From contig CANOTJ010000007.1 in assembly GCA_947570175.1 (NCBI GenBank), positions 1 to 63,521 of the forward strand: 63,521 nucleotides of DNA, written 5' to 3'. A program made the translations under genes and the position numbers. Below are positions 26,283 through 35,030 of this stretch, piece after piece (position 1 is the first letter of the stretch; every line of letters begins with the position of its first letter). The stretch comes from an uncultured Mycoplasmatota bacterium (lineage in GTDB: Bacteria; Bacillota_I; Bacilli_A; RF39; UBA660). Under the pieces are notes generated by a model, which saw nothing but the letters and a program-made list of their open reading frames with translations, had not been told where the DNA came from and did not search any database.

Positions 26283-26708
26283 ATGGGAAAAAATACACCA
26301 TCATGGTTAAAAGTTTTAATAATTGGATTAACAATCTTAGTATATGGATTATTTATTAGTATTATATTTTTTAGTGATTTTGATCCAATGTTTAAGAAAA
26401 ACAGAAATGGTTCCATTAGCATAAATGATGGAGAATTAATGATTCAAAAGGATATAGATGGGTATTATGAAGAAGGAGACAAGACATTTTATATATTAGG
26501 AACTTTAACAAATAATACTTCGAATTATTATGATTATATTGAATTGGAATATATTGTCTATGATGAAGAAGGAAATATCTTAGGAAATGCTTCTACTACT
26601 TTAAATCAATTAAAAAAAGGAAAATCATGGAGATTTAAGATAGCCTATGATGAAATAGATGCAAAAGAAATTAGTTCATTCGAACTTAGTGACATAAATA
26701 TTGATTAA
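26283..26708 (+). CDS. Membrane-anchored FxLYD-type domain protein
   Basis: A 141-aa protein with one N-terminal membrane helix (KVLIIGLTILVYGLFISIIFF) and an extracytoplasmic immunoglobulin-like domain. The pattern FYILGTLTNNTSNYYDYIEL then YDEEGNILGNASTTL is that of FxLYD domains, which are found in Gram-positive cell-surface proteins of unknown function. The ATG at 26283 has GTGGGGGAT upstream; the frame upstream of it is not translated. The methyltransferase gene follows nine bases later. Confidence 0.7.
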   Translation: MGKNTPSWLKVLIIGLTILVYGLFISIIFFSDFDPMFKKNRNGSISINDGELMIQKDIDGYYEEGDKTFYILGTLTNNTSNYYDYIELEYIVYDEEGNILGNASTTLNQLKKGKSWRFKIAYDEIDAKEISSFELSDINID

Positions 26709-26717
26709 GGTGATTAT

Positions 26718-27593
26718 ATGAGATTAAGCACTGATTGGAAAGATTATGAAATTATCGATGCTGGATCAGGGGAAAAATTGGAAAATTGGAATGGCATAAT
26801 CTTAAGAAGACCAGATCCTCAAGCTATCTGGAAAATAGATAAAAATCAACATTGGAATCATATAGATGGCTGTTATCACAGAAATAAAAAGGGTGGAGGA
26901 AACTGGGAATTCTATAAAAAAATGCCAGAATACTGGCATGTACATTATAAGGAACTAACTTTTAAGGTTACTCCCACTAATTTTAAGCATACAGGATTAT
27001 TTCCTGAACAAGCTGTAAATTGGGATTTTGCAATGAATAAAATCAGGAATGCCAAAAGGGAAATCAAGGTATTAAATTTATTTGCCTATACAGGTGCAGC
27101 AACTATGGCTTGTTCCAAAGCAGGAGCTATTCAGGTCGTTCATGTAGATGCCTCGAAAGGCATGATTGAATGGGCAAAAGAAAATATGCGATTATCAAAC
27201 CTAGAAGATCATTCTATTCGTTTTATTGTAGATGATTGTTTAAAATTTGTAGAAAGAGAAGCACGAAGAGAGAATCAATATGATGTAATCATAATGGATC
27301 CTCCTTCCTATGGAAGAGGTCCTAAAGGAGAAGTTTGGAAATTTGAGGATAATATCTATAAATTAATCAATGCATGCATGAAAATATTAAGTGATAAACC
27401 TTTATTCTTTTTAGTAAATTCCTATACAACTGGAGTATCTGCAACCGTACTAGAAAATATTTTAAAAACGACAATTTTAAAAAAATATCCAAAAGGAATT
27501 ATTCAATCTGGGGAGATTGGGCTTCCTATTACCAAAAATCAATTAATCTTACCATGCGGAATTTATGGAATATGGGAGGAAAATAGTATTTAA
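26718..27593 (+). CDS. Class I SAM-dependent rRNA methyltransferase (RlmI/RlmK-like)
   Basis: A 291-aa methyltransferase. The SAM-binding motif I is VLNLFAYTGAATMACSKAGA, followed by VVHVDASKGMIEWAKEN, and the catalytic motif IV is IIMDPPSYGRGPKGEVWKFE. This arrangement is that of the RlmI/RlmK-type 23S rRNA methyltransferases, but the N-terminal PUA domain of RlmI is absent or replaced by a short beta-rich region. The target base cannot be told from sequence. Confidence 0.83.
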   Translation: MRLSTDWKDYEIIDAGSGEKLENWNGIILRRPDPQAIWKIDKNQHWNHIDGCYHRNKKGGGNWEFYKKMPEYWHVHYKELTFKVTPTNFKHTGLFPEQAVNWDFAMNKIRNAKREIKVLNLFAYTGAATMACSKAGAIQVVHVDASKGMIEWAKENMRLSNLEDHSIRFIVDDCLKFVEREARRENQYDVIIMDPPSYGRGPKGEVWKFEDNIYKLINACMKILSDKPLFFLVNSYTTGVSATVLENILKTTILKKYPKGIIQSGEIGLPITKNQLILPCGIYGIWEENSI

Positions 27594-27594
27594 T

Positions 27595-27622
27595 TTGACA
27601 ATTTTCTAGATAGATGTATAAT
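27595..27622 (+). promoter_or_regulatory. Promoter of the HD-domain gene
   Basis: TTGACA (27595-27600) and TATAAT (27617-27622) are 16 bases apart; both boxes are perfect consensus. Confidence 0.75.
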
Positions 27623-27644
27623 ACTCCAAAAAAGGGGTGATTGT

Positions 27645-28412
27645 ATGGATATTATTACACATAACACATCATCAGAAAGATATAAAAAAATATTATATGA
27701 CTTATTAAATAGCTATCCATTATTAAATCATGAGAAAGAAGAATTGTTAAGCATAATTTATCCTATTTATATGCATGATGAATTTCAAAGAAGAATGACA
27801 AAAGAGTACTTACATCATAACGAAAAGGTGTTGGGACAACATATTTTAGAAGATACAATAATAACTTATATTTTGTCTAAGAAAGAGCGAGAAAATCCTA
27901 AATATAGGTTAGATTTGGCTGTAACCATTGCTATGTTGCATGATTTATATAGTTTGCCATGGCAAAATAATCCTGAAGCTAAAGTAGAAAAATTTACAAA
28001 CAAACATGGCTTTAGACATCCAATAGAAGCAGCAATCAATTCTCTTGTTTGGTATCCATATTTATTTACAAAAGAACAAGAGACAACAAAAATATTAGAT
28101 GGAATTATTCATCATATGTTCCCCTTACCAGTTACCCGATTGCTAGAAAATGAATCTAATTCGTTAGAATTAAAAAACTTTAAATATATGAAATATTTAA
28201 ATGAACACAATAAAAAAATTCTAATAGATTCTTCTAATCGAGGAAGTATTGGAAGATTAAGTTTTTCCCCTAGTGTATATCCAGAAGGAAAAATTGTAAA
28301 CAAAGCGGATAAGCTAACATCTATAATGGATTTTCGGGGGAGTAATATGGCAAGTATTCCATCACTGTTAACTGGTAAGAACAAAAAATTAATAAATAAC
28401 AGAAGGAAGTAG
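27645..28412 (+). CDS. HD-domain phosphohydrolase-like protein
   Basis: A 255-aa protein with metal-binding HD motifs: YLHHNEKVLGQHILEDT, then AVTIAMLHDLYSLPWQ with the His-Asp pair, and the later KHGFRHPIEAAINSL and GIIHHMFPLP histidines. A conserved VNKADKLTSIMDF near the C-terminus carries a further Asp. The substrate is unknown; such small HD proteins may act on nucleotides. It has its own consensus promoter and ends in a basic tail. Confidence 0.78.
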   Translation: MDIITHNTSSERYKKILYDLLNSYPLLNHEKEELLSIIYPIYMHDEFQRRMTKEYLHHNEKVLGQHILEDTIITYILSKKERENPKYRLDLAVTIAMLHDLYSLPWQNNPEAKVEKFTNKHGFRHPIEAAINSLVWYPYLFTKEQETTKILDGIIHHMFPLPVTRLLENESNSLELKNFKYMKYLNEHNKKILIDSSNRGSIGRLSFSPSVYPEGKIVNKADKLTSIMDFRGSNMASIPSLLTGKNKKLINNRRK

Positions 28413-28464
28413 ATATATATTTCCTAAAAAATTTTAAATTACATATATTTTATTAGGTGATAAA

Positions 28465-29124
28465 ATGTTACGCTATAAAATATGTGTTTTATTTTTATTA
28501 ATTATAGGCATTTGTACCCTTCATTTTGTGAAAGCAGGGAATAATGATTTACCTCTTTTAGGAAAAGTAATTTATCTAGATCCTGGACACGGTGGTTTGG
28601 ATCCAGGAGCTATGTATAAAGATGTAAAAGAAAAAGATATTAATTTGGAGATTAGCAAACGTCTAGAAGAAAAATTGACACAATTAGGTGCGATTGTTTA
28701 CTTAACTCGATATGGGGATTATGATTTATCTGTTAATAATACAATAAATCGGAAAAGAAGTGACTTATCTAGAAGAAGTAATATTATTAATAATTCAAAG
28801 TGTGATTTATTTTTATCCATTCATTTAAATGCTGAAGAAACAGGAATATGGAAGGGAGCACAAACATTTTATCATACGAATCATCCTGAAAATGAGAAAA
28901 TTGCCAAACGATTGCAGGAACAGTTTAAAAAAGATTTAAATAGTAAGAGAAAAGCCAAAAAGAACAATAATTTATATTTACAAAAGAGAATTAAAGTTCC
29001 TGGTGTTCTAATTGAGGTTGGTTTTCTAAGTAATCCAAACGAACGCTATTTATTACAACAAAAGAGCTATCAAGAAAAAATTAATTTATCTATAATCAAC
29101 GCATTGATTCACTATTTTAACTAA
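28465..29124 (+). CDS. cwlD: CwlD-like N-acetylmuramoyl-L-alanine amidase
   Basis: A 219-aa Amidase_3 enzyme with an N-terminal signal or anchor (ICVLFLLIIGICTLHFVKA). Zinc ligands are visible in YLDPGHGGLDPGA (His), VKEKDINLEIS (Glu) and LFLSIHLNAEE (His), with the catalytic Glu in VPGVLIEVGFLSNPNE. The length and single-domain form match CwlD, which starts muramic-lactam formation in the spore cortex. With SleB and coat genes elsewhere in this window it supports sporulation. A terminator follows. Confidence 0.83.
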   Translation: MLRYKICVLFLLIIGICTLHFVKAGNNDLPLLGKVIYLDPGHGGLDPGAMYKDVKEKDINLEISKRLEEKLTQLGAIVYLTRYGDYDLSVNNTINRKRSDLSRRSNIINNSKCDLFLSIHLNAEETGIWKGAQTFYHTNHPENEKIAKRLQEQFKKDLNSKRKAKKNNNLYLQKRIKVPGVLIEVGFLSNPNERYLLQQKSYQEKINLSIINALIHYFN

Positions 29125-29145
29125 ACACATAATCATGTGTTTTTC
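29122..29145 (+). terminator. cwlD terminator
   Basis: AACACAT (29124-29130), loop AATC, ATGTGTT (29135-29141), then T-rich. Confidence 0.75.
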
Positions 29146-29215
29146 TTGATTTTTAATTTTCGTAGAAATAAAGAAAATGTTATGATATAATGTGATTATA
29201 GAATAAGGTGATGAT

Positions 29216-30151
29216 ATGTCAAATAAAATATTCAAAAGCTTAGATGAACAAATTGAAATATTACAATCAAAAGGTTTAGTCATTCAAGACTTAGGAAAAG
29301 CGAAAGATCTTCTCTTTCGGGAAAACTACTTTTTTATTAGTGGATACCGCCATATGTTTATGCGAGGAAATAAGGATAAATTGTTTATAGAAGGAACAAC
29401 ATTTGAAGAATTGTATGCCACATTTGTCTTTGATAGAAAAATCCGAAATATTATGTTTAAATATATATTGGTAATTGAAAATAATATCAAATCTATTATT
29501 AGTTATCAAATGTCCAAAAGGTATGGTTTTAAAGAAAAAGATTACTTAAATCCTAAAAACTTTACACAAGATACTCTAAAATCTAGACAAGTATTTGATG
29601 TATTAAATAAGATGAAACGACAAATACGTGTCAACGGGAAACAACATACAGCAACTTTGCATTATTTAAGTAATTACGGATATATTCCCATGTGGATTTT
29701 AGTAAAAGTTTTATCTTTTGGAATTATTAGTGAATTATATAATATATTAAAAACCGAGGATAAGCTAACCGTTTCAGAGTTTTATAATATCAACCCAGAA
29801 ACGTTAGGAATATATTTAAATTTGCTATCTAGTTTTCGTAATTTGTGCGCGCATGAAGATATTTTGTATGATCATCGTACTCAACGTTCAATTCCTAATA
29901 CAAGATATCATATTCAATTAGCTATAGAAGAAGAGGAAGAAAAAGAATATAAATATGGAAAAAATGATTTATTTGCTTTGATTATTATTTTTAAGCAGAT
30001 GTTACGAGATGAAGAATTTAGGGACTTGATTAATGAATTAAGTTATGAGATTGACATATTAGATGGAAAGGTAGATACGGTTCCATTAAATACAATTTTA
30101 AATAAAATAGGTTTTCCTGATAATTGGAGAGAAATTGCTAAAATAGATTAA
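29216..30151 (+). CDS. Abi_2-family (AbiD/AbiF-like) abortive-infection protein
   Basis: A 311-aa protein with the Abi_2 pattern: LDEQIEILQSKGLVIQD at the start, RENYFFISGYRHMF, TFEELYATFVFDRKIRNIM, and a GYIPMWILVKVLSFGIISEL helix. Near residue 208 SSFRNLCAHEDILYDH gives the HEPN Rx4H motif, a likely RNase active site. Abi_2 proteins confer phage abortive infection in lactococci. It has its own promoter between cwlD and htrA and is outside the integrated element. The activity is inferred from the family. Confidence 0.85.
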   Translation: MSNKIFKSLDEQIEILQSKGLVIQDLGKAKDLLFRENYFFISGYRHMFMRGNKDKLFIEGTTFEELYATFVFDRKIRNIMFKYILVIENNIKSIISYQMSKRYGFKEKDYLNPKNFTQDTLKSRQVFDVLNKMKRQIRVNGKQHTATLHYLSNYGYIPMWILVKVLSFGIISELYNILKTEDKLTVSEFYNINPETLGIYLNLLSSFRNLCAHEDILYDHRTQRSIPNTRYHIQLAIEEEEEKEYKYGKNDLFALIIIFKQMLRDEEFRDLINELSYEIDILDGKVDTVPLNTILNKIGFPDNWREIAKID

Positions 30152-30161
30152 AGGAGGAAAC

Positions 30162-31241
30162 ATGAAAAAAATAGTTCAATATTTAGCTTTAAGTTTGCTT
30201 TTAGTTTTAATTGGTGGAGGCTGTATGTATGTTTATTTAACGTATTTTAAAGAGGAAACACCATCTGTTAAGGAAGTAAAAAAAGTCAATATAACAGAAA
30301 ATGAAACTATAAAATCTGCAATTGATAAGGTTTATGATGCAGTTGTTGTAATAGAAACTTATGATGATTACAATAATCAGGCAGGTGCAGGTACTGGGTT
30401 TGTATATAAGATAGATGATAAATATGGTTATATTATTACTAATCATCATGTTGTTAGTGGTGCTAAAAAAATACAAGTCACGAATATTGCAAACATTGAA
30501 ATAGAAGCGAAAGTATTAGGAAGTGATGAGTATAGTGATATCGCCGTATTAGCGGTGAACAAAGATTTTGTTTCTAAAAAGGTGGAATTTGGAGATAGCA
30601 CTAAATCAGAATTAGGTGATACACTTTTTACAGTTGGTTCGCCATTGGGTAAGAAGTATTTGGGAACGGTCACGAAAGGTATTTTATCTGGAAAGGATCG
30701 CCAAGTAGAAGTTCAACTTACTAATGGAAGTTTTATTATGGAAGTTTTACAAACCGATTCAGCTATTAACCCGGGAAATAGTGGTGGTCCACTTTTAAAT
30801 GTAAATGGAGAAGTCATTGGTGTCACTTCTATGAAACTTGTCCAGGATGAGATTGAGGGTATGGGGTTTGCCATTCCTATTGAATTAGTGACTTCTATTT
30901 TATCTGATTTAGAACAAGGGAAATCAATTGAAAGGCCACTTTTTGGTGCACAACTATTTGATGTTGATAAATCTTATTATTTAAGAAATTATAATATAGA
31001 GTTGGATACAAATTTAACAAGTGGAACAATTCTTATGAAAATAGAAAATGATAGTCCTTCTCAAAAGGCAGGTTTGCAAGCAGGTGATGTAGTAGTAAAA
31101 GTCGATGGTAAAAAGGTTGATAATACTGCTCATTTCCGTTATTTGTTGTATAAACATCATATTGGAGATAAAATTAAGGTGGTATATAATCGAAGGGGGA
31201 AAGAAAAAGAAATTAGTATAGCGTTAGATAAAAAGTTATAA
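30162..31241 (+). CDS. HtrA/DegP-type membrane-anchored serine protease
   Basis: A 359-aa protein: an N-terminal membrane helix (VQYLALSLLLVLIGGGCMYV), a trypsin-like domain with the triad in GYIITNHHVVSGA (His), YSDIAVLAV (Asp) and SAINPGNSGGPLL (Ser), then one PDZ domain (SPSQKAGLQAGDVVVKVDGK). It degrades or refolds damaged envelope proteins. An AAGGAGG ribosome site lies ten bases after the Abi_2 stop, so read-through expression with abi is possible. A terminator follows. Confidence 0.93.
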   Translation: MKKIVQYLALSLLLVLIGGGCMYVYLTYFKEETPSVKEVKKVNITENETIKSAIDKVYDAVVVIETYDDYNNQAGAGTGFVYKIDDKYGYIITNHHVVSGAKKIQVTNIANIEIEAKVLGSDEYSDIAVLAVNKDFVSKKVEFGDSTKSELGDTLFTVGSPLGKKYLGTVTKGILSGKDRQVEVQLTNGSFIMEVLQTDSAINPGNSGGPLLNVNGEVIGVTSMKLVQDEIEGMGFAIPIELVTSILSDLEQGKSIERPLFGAQLFDVDKSYYLRNYNIELDTNLTSGTILMKIENDSPSQKAGLQAGDVVVKVDGKKVDNTAHFRYLLYKHHIGDKIKVVYNRRGKEKEISIALDKKL

Positions 31242-31263
31242 ATAGCGAAAGCTATTTTTTTTG
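31240..31263 (+). terminator. htrA terminator
   Basis: AATAGC (31241-31246), loop GAAA, GCTATT (31251-31256), then a run of T. Confidence 0.8.
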
Positions 31264-31308
31264 TAACTAAAATAGGCAATTTTCATATTTTATAGTGAGG
31301 TGAAAAAC

Positions 31309-31587
31309 ATGAATAATACTATAAGAGGGATTGTAATCGATCCAGGGCATGGGGGAGATGATCCAGGTGCTTCGGGAAATGGAATTATAGAAAAAGATTT
31401 AAATTTGCAAATTTCTAATTATATGTATGATAAGTTTAGGAATTTGGGGATACCTGTGAAGTTGACGAGATCTACTGATGAGACTGTAAGTCCTACTGAA
31501 AGAACAAATAGGATTTTAGATGCATTTGGAAATAATAGTGACGTAATTGTTATTTCTAATCACATAAACTCCGGAGGACATACTTAG
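31309..31587 (+). pseudogene. 5' part of a LysM amidase gene, cut by the integrated element
   Basis: The first 89 codons of an Amidase_3 N-acetylmuramoyl-L-alanine amidase: GIVIDPGHGGDDPGASG, IIEKDLNLQIS and VIVISNHINSGG. All three zinc ligands (His, Glu, His) are here, but the catalytic Glu lies in the other half at 42.5 kb. The gene's own sequence ends at the GG of 31576-31577; the last residues, His-Thr-stop, come from the element. The ATG at 31309 is preceded by GTGAGGTG. If translated, the 92-aa product should be inactive. Confidence 0.93.
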
Positions 31588-31600
31588 CCCTCCCATAGAT
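31556..31600 (+). other. attL junction of the integrated element
   Basis: The amidase sequence CCGGA runs into the core GG (31576-31577) and then element sequence ACATACTTAGCCCTCCCAT. The element arm is the mirror image of the arm at attR, matching at 16 of 21 positions, so the boundary is set by both gene reconstruction and symmetry. Confidence 0.88.
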
Positions 31601-31793
31601 TAAATTTATAAGGGTATTAAGACGACTGTATTTAAACGATTGATTTAAATAGTATAATTTATTTAGAAAGATTATAAATGTAGTTAAAATAGTGTTTATT
31701 TGAGGAGTAAATGCTATTTTTATTTTTTGATAGAAATGATTTGACAAGTAATTGCAAGAGAGGTAACATGCAATAAATTGGAGGATAAATCTT

Positions 31794-32015
31794 ATGAAAA
31801 ATGAAGAAGAATATATTAAAAAAGAGAACAAGTTAAGAATGGAAAATGATGTTAGGTTATTAGCTGATTTAATTTATTTAAATTATGAACATTCTAATGG
31901 TAAACCCATAAATATTAATCATATTTATAAAACGTTACATGATACAGTTAATTATACAAAAGAGGAAGAAGAAAAAATAAAAGAACACGCTTTTATATAT
32001 TTAAGAGTTGATTAA
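31794..32015 (+). CDS. Small charged protein at the left end of the element
   Basis: A 73-aa, highly charged helical protein (MKNEEEYIKKENKLRMENDV, then LADLIYLNYEHSNGKPI). GGAGG lies ten bases before the ATG. I recognise no family. It may be regulatory, for instance a partner for the ATPase gene that follows, but this is only positional. Confidence 0.5.
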   Translation: MKNEEEYIKKENKLRMENDVRLLADLIYLNYEHSNGKPININHIYKTLHDTVNYTKEEEEKIKEHAFIYLRVD

Positions 32016-32086
32016 AAATTAGAAATGAGAAATTTTTAAATAAATATTTCGAAAGTACTGCAAAATTTGTCGAATTATGGTATACT

Positions 32087-32139
32087 TATAATGAGATGAG
32101 CAGTATTAATCTTTATATGGTTAGTACTGCCTTTTTTTG
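32087..32139 (+). terminator. Hairpin with T-run in the leader of the ATPase gene
   Basis: A TATAAT box (32087-32092) is followed at once by a ten-pair stem, 32100-32109 with 32121-32130 (one G-U), and seven T (32132-32138). It could end transcription from the left, or attenuate the ATPase gene. AGTACTGC occurs both in the stem (32123-32130) and at 32054-32061. Confidence 0.6.
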
Positions 32140-32156
32140 AAGTAGGAGGTTTAGAA

Positions 32157-34058
32157 ATGTTTAATTCAAATAATTTCAAAGAAATAAATTACTTAAATTT
32201 TGATGCAGATTTTAATATTGCAATAGGAGATAAAGTTAAAATAATTCTTGGACCAAATGGTACAGGAAAAACATCACTTTATAAAAATATTAAAAATAGA
32301 TTTCCAGATTATTCTTTTATTGACTATGATGATGTTGAAAAATCAGTTATTGCTAAGAAAAACACAATTATAATTGGATCAAGTATAGTAAAATTGGATG
32401 CTAAAAACAAAGAAAAACAACAATTGCTCGATTCTATAGATGTAAAGGAAAATTTAAAATCATTTGGGATTACAAATAAAACTAATTCTGAGGCTGTATC
32501 TAAAAATTTAGAAAAATTAAGAAAAGATTCTGAATTGGCAATTGAACAGTTTAAAGAGGAAAATTTAGAAATTATATTTAACATGGATGATAACTATCGC
32601 TCTTTCTTTGAGGAAAATGCAAAGAAAATTATAGATATTAAAGAAATAAAAACACAAATAGACGATATTAAAAATAATTTTAAGAAGCATATCCTTAACG
32701 AGATTGATAACTATTTAGATGATGATGAATTTATATGTCCAGTATGTGGAATAAAAAATGATGAACCTATAAAAATGATTATTGCAAAAAAAATATCTGA
32801 ATTAAAATATTTAGATGAAGAAATAGTAAGTAATTATCAAAAAAAACATTCTGAAATGAAGCCAGAAAAAATATTAAAAGATATTAGTAATATAAAGTCA
32901 ATAGTTGAAGAAAACAATATATCTATTGAAAATCTTGAAAATTATTTTATTTGTGGTGGAAATAAAGAAAAATCAAAAATCATTTTAGAGTCACAAGAAA
33001 AGTTAAAAAAACTAAATGATGAAATTTCAAAAATGGAACTTGAAAAAGAAAAATTTTACAATACATTAAAAGAGCATAAGGAAGATTTAACATCAACATT
33101 CCAATTGCAATTTGATGTTAAAGATGAAGATATTAAATTCAATGATGAAAATAAAGAAATTTCTATTAAATTACCTAGAAAAGTTGAAGAGTACAGTACT
33201 GGAGAAATAAATTTAATGACATTTATAATATGTATATTAGAATTTATTTCTAGTGATAAAGAATACTTAGTAATAGACGATCCATTAAGTAGTTATGATA
33301 TACCAAATCAATATAGAATTATTTATGAAATTGTCACTGCAAAGGATGACAATAAAAATATATTAATTTTTACGCATAATGTTGATACTATAAATATTGC
33401 TAATACTCAATATAGTTCACGTTTTGAATATGAGGTTTTAGAAAAAAGAAAAGATACCTTATATTTAAATAAGATAACATTTTCATCAAATACCAATATA
33501 TTAAGCGTTGATGAGTTGAAAAAACATATAACTCAAGATTATAATCACCTAGATTATATAAATCTTCTTACAAAAAAAGAAACTTGGAATGATGAAAGTG
33601 CTGATGAATATGAAAATCATTTAATATTTCATTATGATGAACCTTTTCAAAAAAATATTGATAATATAGATTATACAAATGATTATCTAGTAGATTTAAT
33701 TGATAATTTTAATGATAATACTTTTCAAAATAAATCTTATTTAGAAAATACTGCTGATAAAATTATATATACTGCAGCATTACGCATATGGATTGAAAAA
33801 CAATTTTATGTTAATTCTAATAATGATTCATCACTTCATGGAAAACAATTTGGGGATAAAATAAAATATATGTTTAGCAATAATAGATGGATGGGTTCTT
33901 CTAAAGTTACCAGGAAATACTTAATGAGTAAAAAAGTTATGTTGAATCAACATATACATCAACAAAGTCAAATAATGCCATTTTATTATGTGTTAAATTT
34001 AACACTTGATGACATAGCAAAAGAAATTAAAGATATTAAAGAACATTTTGAAGTTTAG
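32157..34058 (+). CDS. SMC/Rad50-like AAA ATPase with CPVC motif, probable defence component
   Basis: A 633-aa ABC/SMC-type ATPase. Walker A is GPNGTGKTS (residues 32-40), followed by coiled-coil-rich sequence interrupted by a CPVCG (194-198) that resembles a zinc hook. The ABC signature is YSTGEINLM (346-354), Walker B YLVIDDPLSSYD (370-381) and the H-loop FTHNVD (405-410). Residues 420-633 form a separate C-terminal domain with LNQHIHQQSQ near the end; I cannot assign it, though this form recalls the AAA_13/RloC-type anti-phage ATPases. A metallophosphoesterase gene starts 28 bases downstream, a pairing reminiscent of SbcC/SbcD. Confidence 0.8.
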   Translation: MFNSNNFKEINYLNFDADFNIAIGDKVKIILGPNGTGKTSLYKNIKNRFPDYSFIDYDDVEKSVIAKKNTIIIGSSIVKLDAKNKEKQQLLDSIDVKENLKSFGITNKTNSEAVSKNLEKLRKDSELAIEQFKEENLEIIFNMDDNYRSFFEENAKKIIDIKEIKTQIDDIKNNFKKHILNEIDNYLDDDEFICPVCGIKNDEPIKMIIAKKISELKYLDEEIVSNYQKKHSEMKPEKILKDISNIKSIVEENNISIENLENYFICGGNKEKSKIILESQEKLKKLNDEISKMELEKEKFYNTLKEHKEDLTSTFQLQFDVKDEDIKFNDENKEISIKLPRKVEEYSTGEINLMTFIICILEFISSDKEYLVIDDPLSSYDIPNQYRIIYEIVTAKDDNKNILIFTHNVDTINIANTQYSSRFEYEVLEKRKDTLYLNKITFSSNTNILSVDELKKHITQDYNHLDYINLLTKKETWNDESADEYENHLIFHYDEPFQKNIDNIDYTNDYLVDLIDNFNDNTFQNKSYLENTADKIIYTAALRIWIEKQFYVNSNNDSSLHGKQFGDKIKYMFSNNRWMGSSKVTRKYLMSKKVMLNQHIHQQSQIMPFYYVLNLTLDDIAKEIKDIKEHFEV

Positions 34059-34086
34059 ATGATTTAATAATATTGGTGGTAGATTT

Positions 34087-35007
34087 ATGATTTATATAAC
34101 AGGAGATATGCATAGAGATTTCTATAGATTACATAGTATAGAAAAAAATAAAGAGAATATGGTAATTATATTAGGTGATGCTGGTATTAATTATTGTTTA
34201 AATGAAGAAGATAATAAATTTAAAAAGTATTTAAATGATATGAATATTAAATTGTTCTGTATTCAAGGTAATCATGAAGAACGACCTGAAAACATATCAA
34301 GCTATAAAGAAGTTGATATGTTTGGAAGTAAAGTATTTATTGAAGAGGAATATCCTAATTTAATATTTGCTAAAAACGGTGAGCTTTATAATATTGATGG
34401 AAAAACCGTACTTGTTATAGGTGGAGCTTATTCAATAGATAAAGATTATAGATTAGCATATGGTTATAGATGGTTTAGAGATGAACAATTAACAGAATCA
34501 GAAAAAGAAGAGATATTACATAAATATAGTGGTAAACATGTTGATATTATTTTATCTCACACTTGTCCTTTAAAGTATGAACCAACAGAAGTATTTATGA
34601 AGGGTTTAAATCAATCTAAAGTTGATAAATCTATGGAAATATTTTTAGATAAAATAGAAGAGAATATTGATTATGATAAGTGGTATTGTGGTCATTTTCA
34701 TACAGAAAAGCAAATTGATAAATTAGAGTTTATGTTTGGAAGAATTAAATTATTTAATAAAGATGAATTTTTTCCTAAGTATAATAGAAATGGTTATGAA
34801 ATAATAAGGGATACTTATAGTCAAAATGAAGTTATGAAAGAAGAAGTTATTTGTCCTAAATGTCGTTCTAAGGATATATCTGTAATAAAAGGCGATGGAT
34901 TTAAAATAGATGGTACAGATTTTATTGGAATTATTTGCAATAATTGTAAGAAGGTTTATGGATTTAATGATGTCAATTACAAACCTAATTGTCCAAAAGA
35001 GTTATAA
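34087..35007 (+). CDS. Calcineurin-like metallophosphoesterase with C-terminal zinc ribbon
   Basis: A 306-aa protein. The phosphoesterase signatures are ITGDMHRDF (Asp-His), IILGDAGINYC (Gly-Asp), IQGNHEERPEN (Gly-Asn-His-Glu), DIILSHTCP (His) and WYCGHFHTEK (Gly-His-Phe-His), so all metal-binding motifs are present. After about residue 255 a CPKC and a CNNC motif, roughly 25 residues apart, form a probable zinc ribbon, absent from most small stand-alone members. It follows the SMC-like ATPase by 28 bases with its own GGTGG site, so the two are co-transcribed. It may be the nuclease or phosphatase partner of the ATPase. Confidence 0.85.
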   Translation: MIYITGDMHRDFYRLHSIEKNKENMVIILGDAGINYCLNEEDNKFKKYLNDMNIKLFCIQGNHEERPENISSYKEVDMFGSKVFIEEEYPNLIFAKNGELYNIDGKTVLVIGGAYSIDKDYRLAYGYRWFRDEQLTESEKEEILHKYSGKHVDIILSHTCPLKYEPTEVFMKGLNQSKVDKSMEIFLDKIEENIDYDKWYCGHFHTEKQIDKLEFMFGRIKLFNKDEFFPKYNRNGYEIIRDTYSQNEVMKEEVICPKCRSKDISVIKGDGFKIDGTDFIGIICNNCKKVYGFNDVNYKPNCPKEL

Positions 35008-35030
35008 ATAAAAAGAAGATTATTTGTGTG

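Noticed and set aside
32157..35007. Calling the ATPase-phosphoesterase pair true SbcCD
   Set aside because: SbcC is about 1,000 aa with much longer coiled coils and SbcD has a different C-terminal cap. The chromosomal Add system is already present, and this pair lies on mobile DNA.
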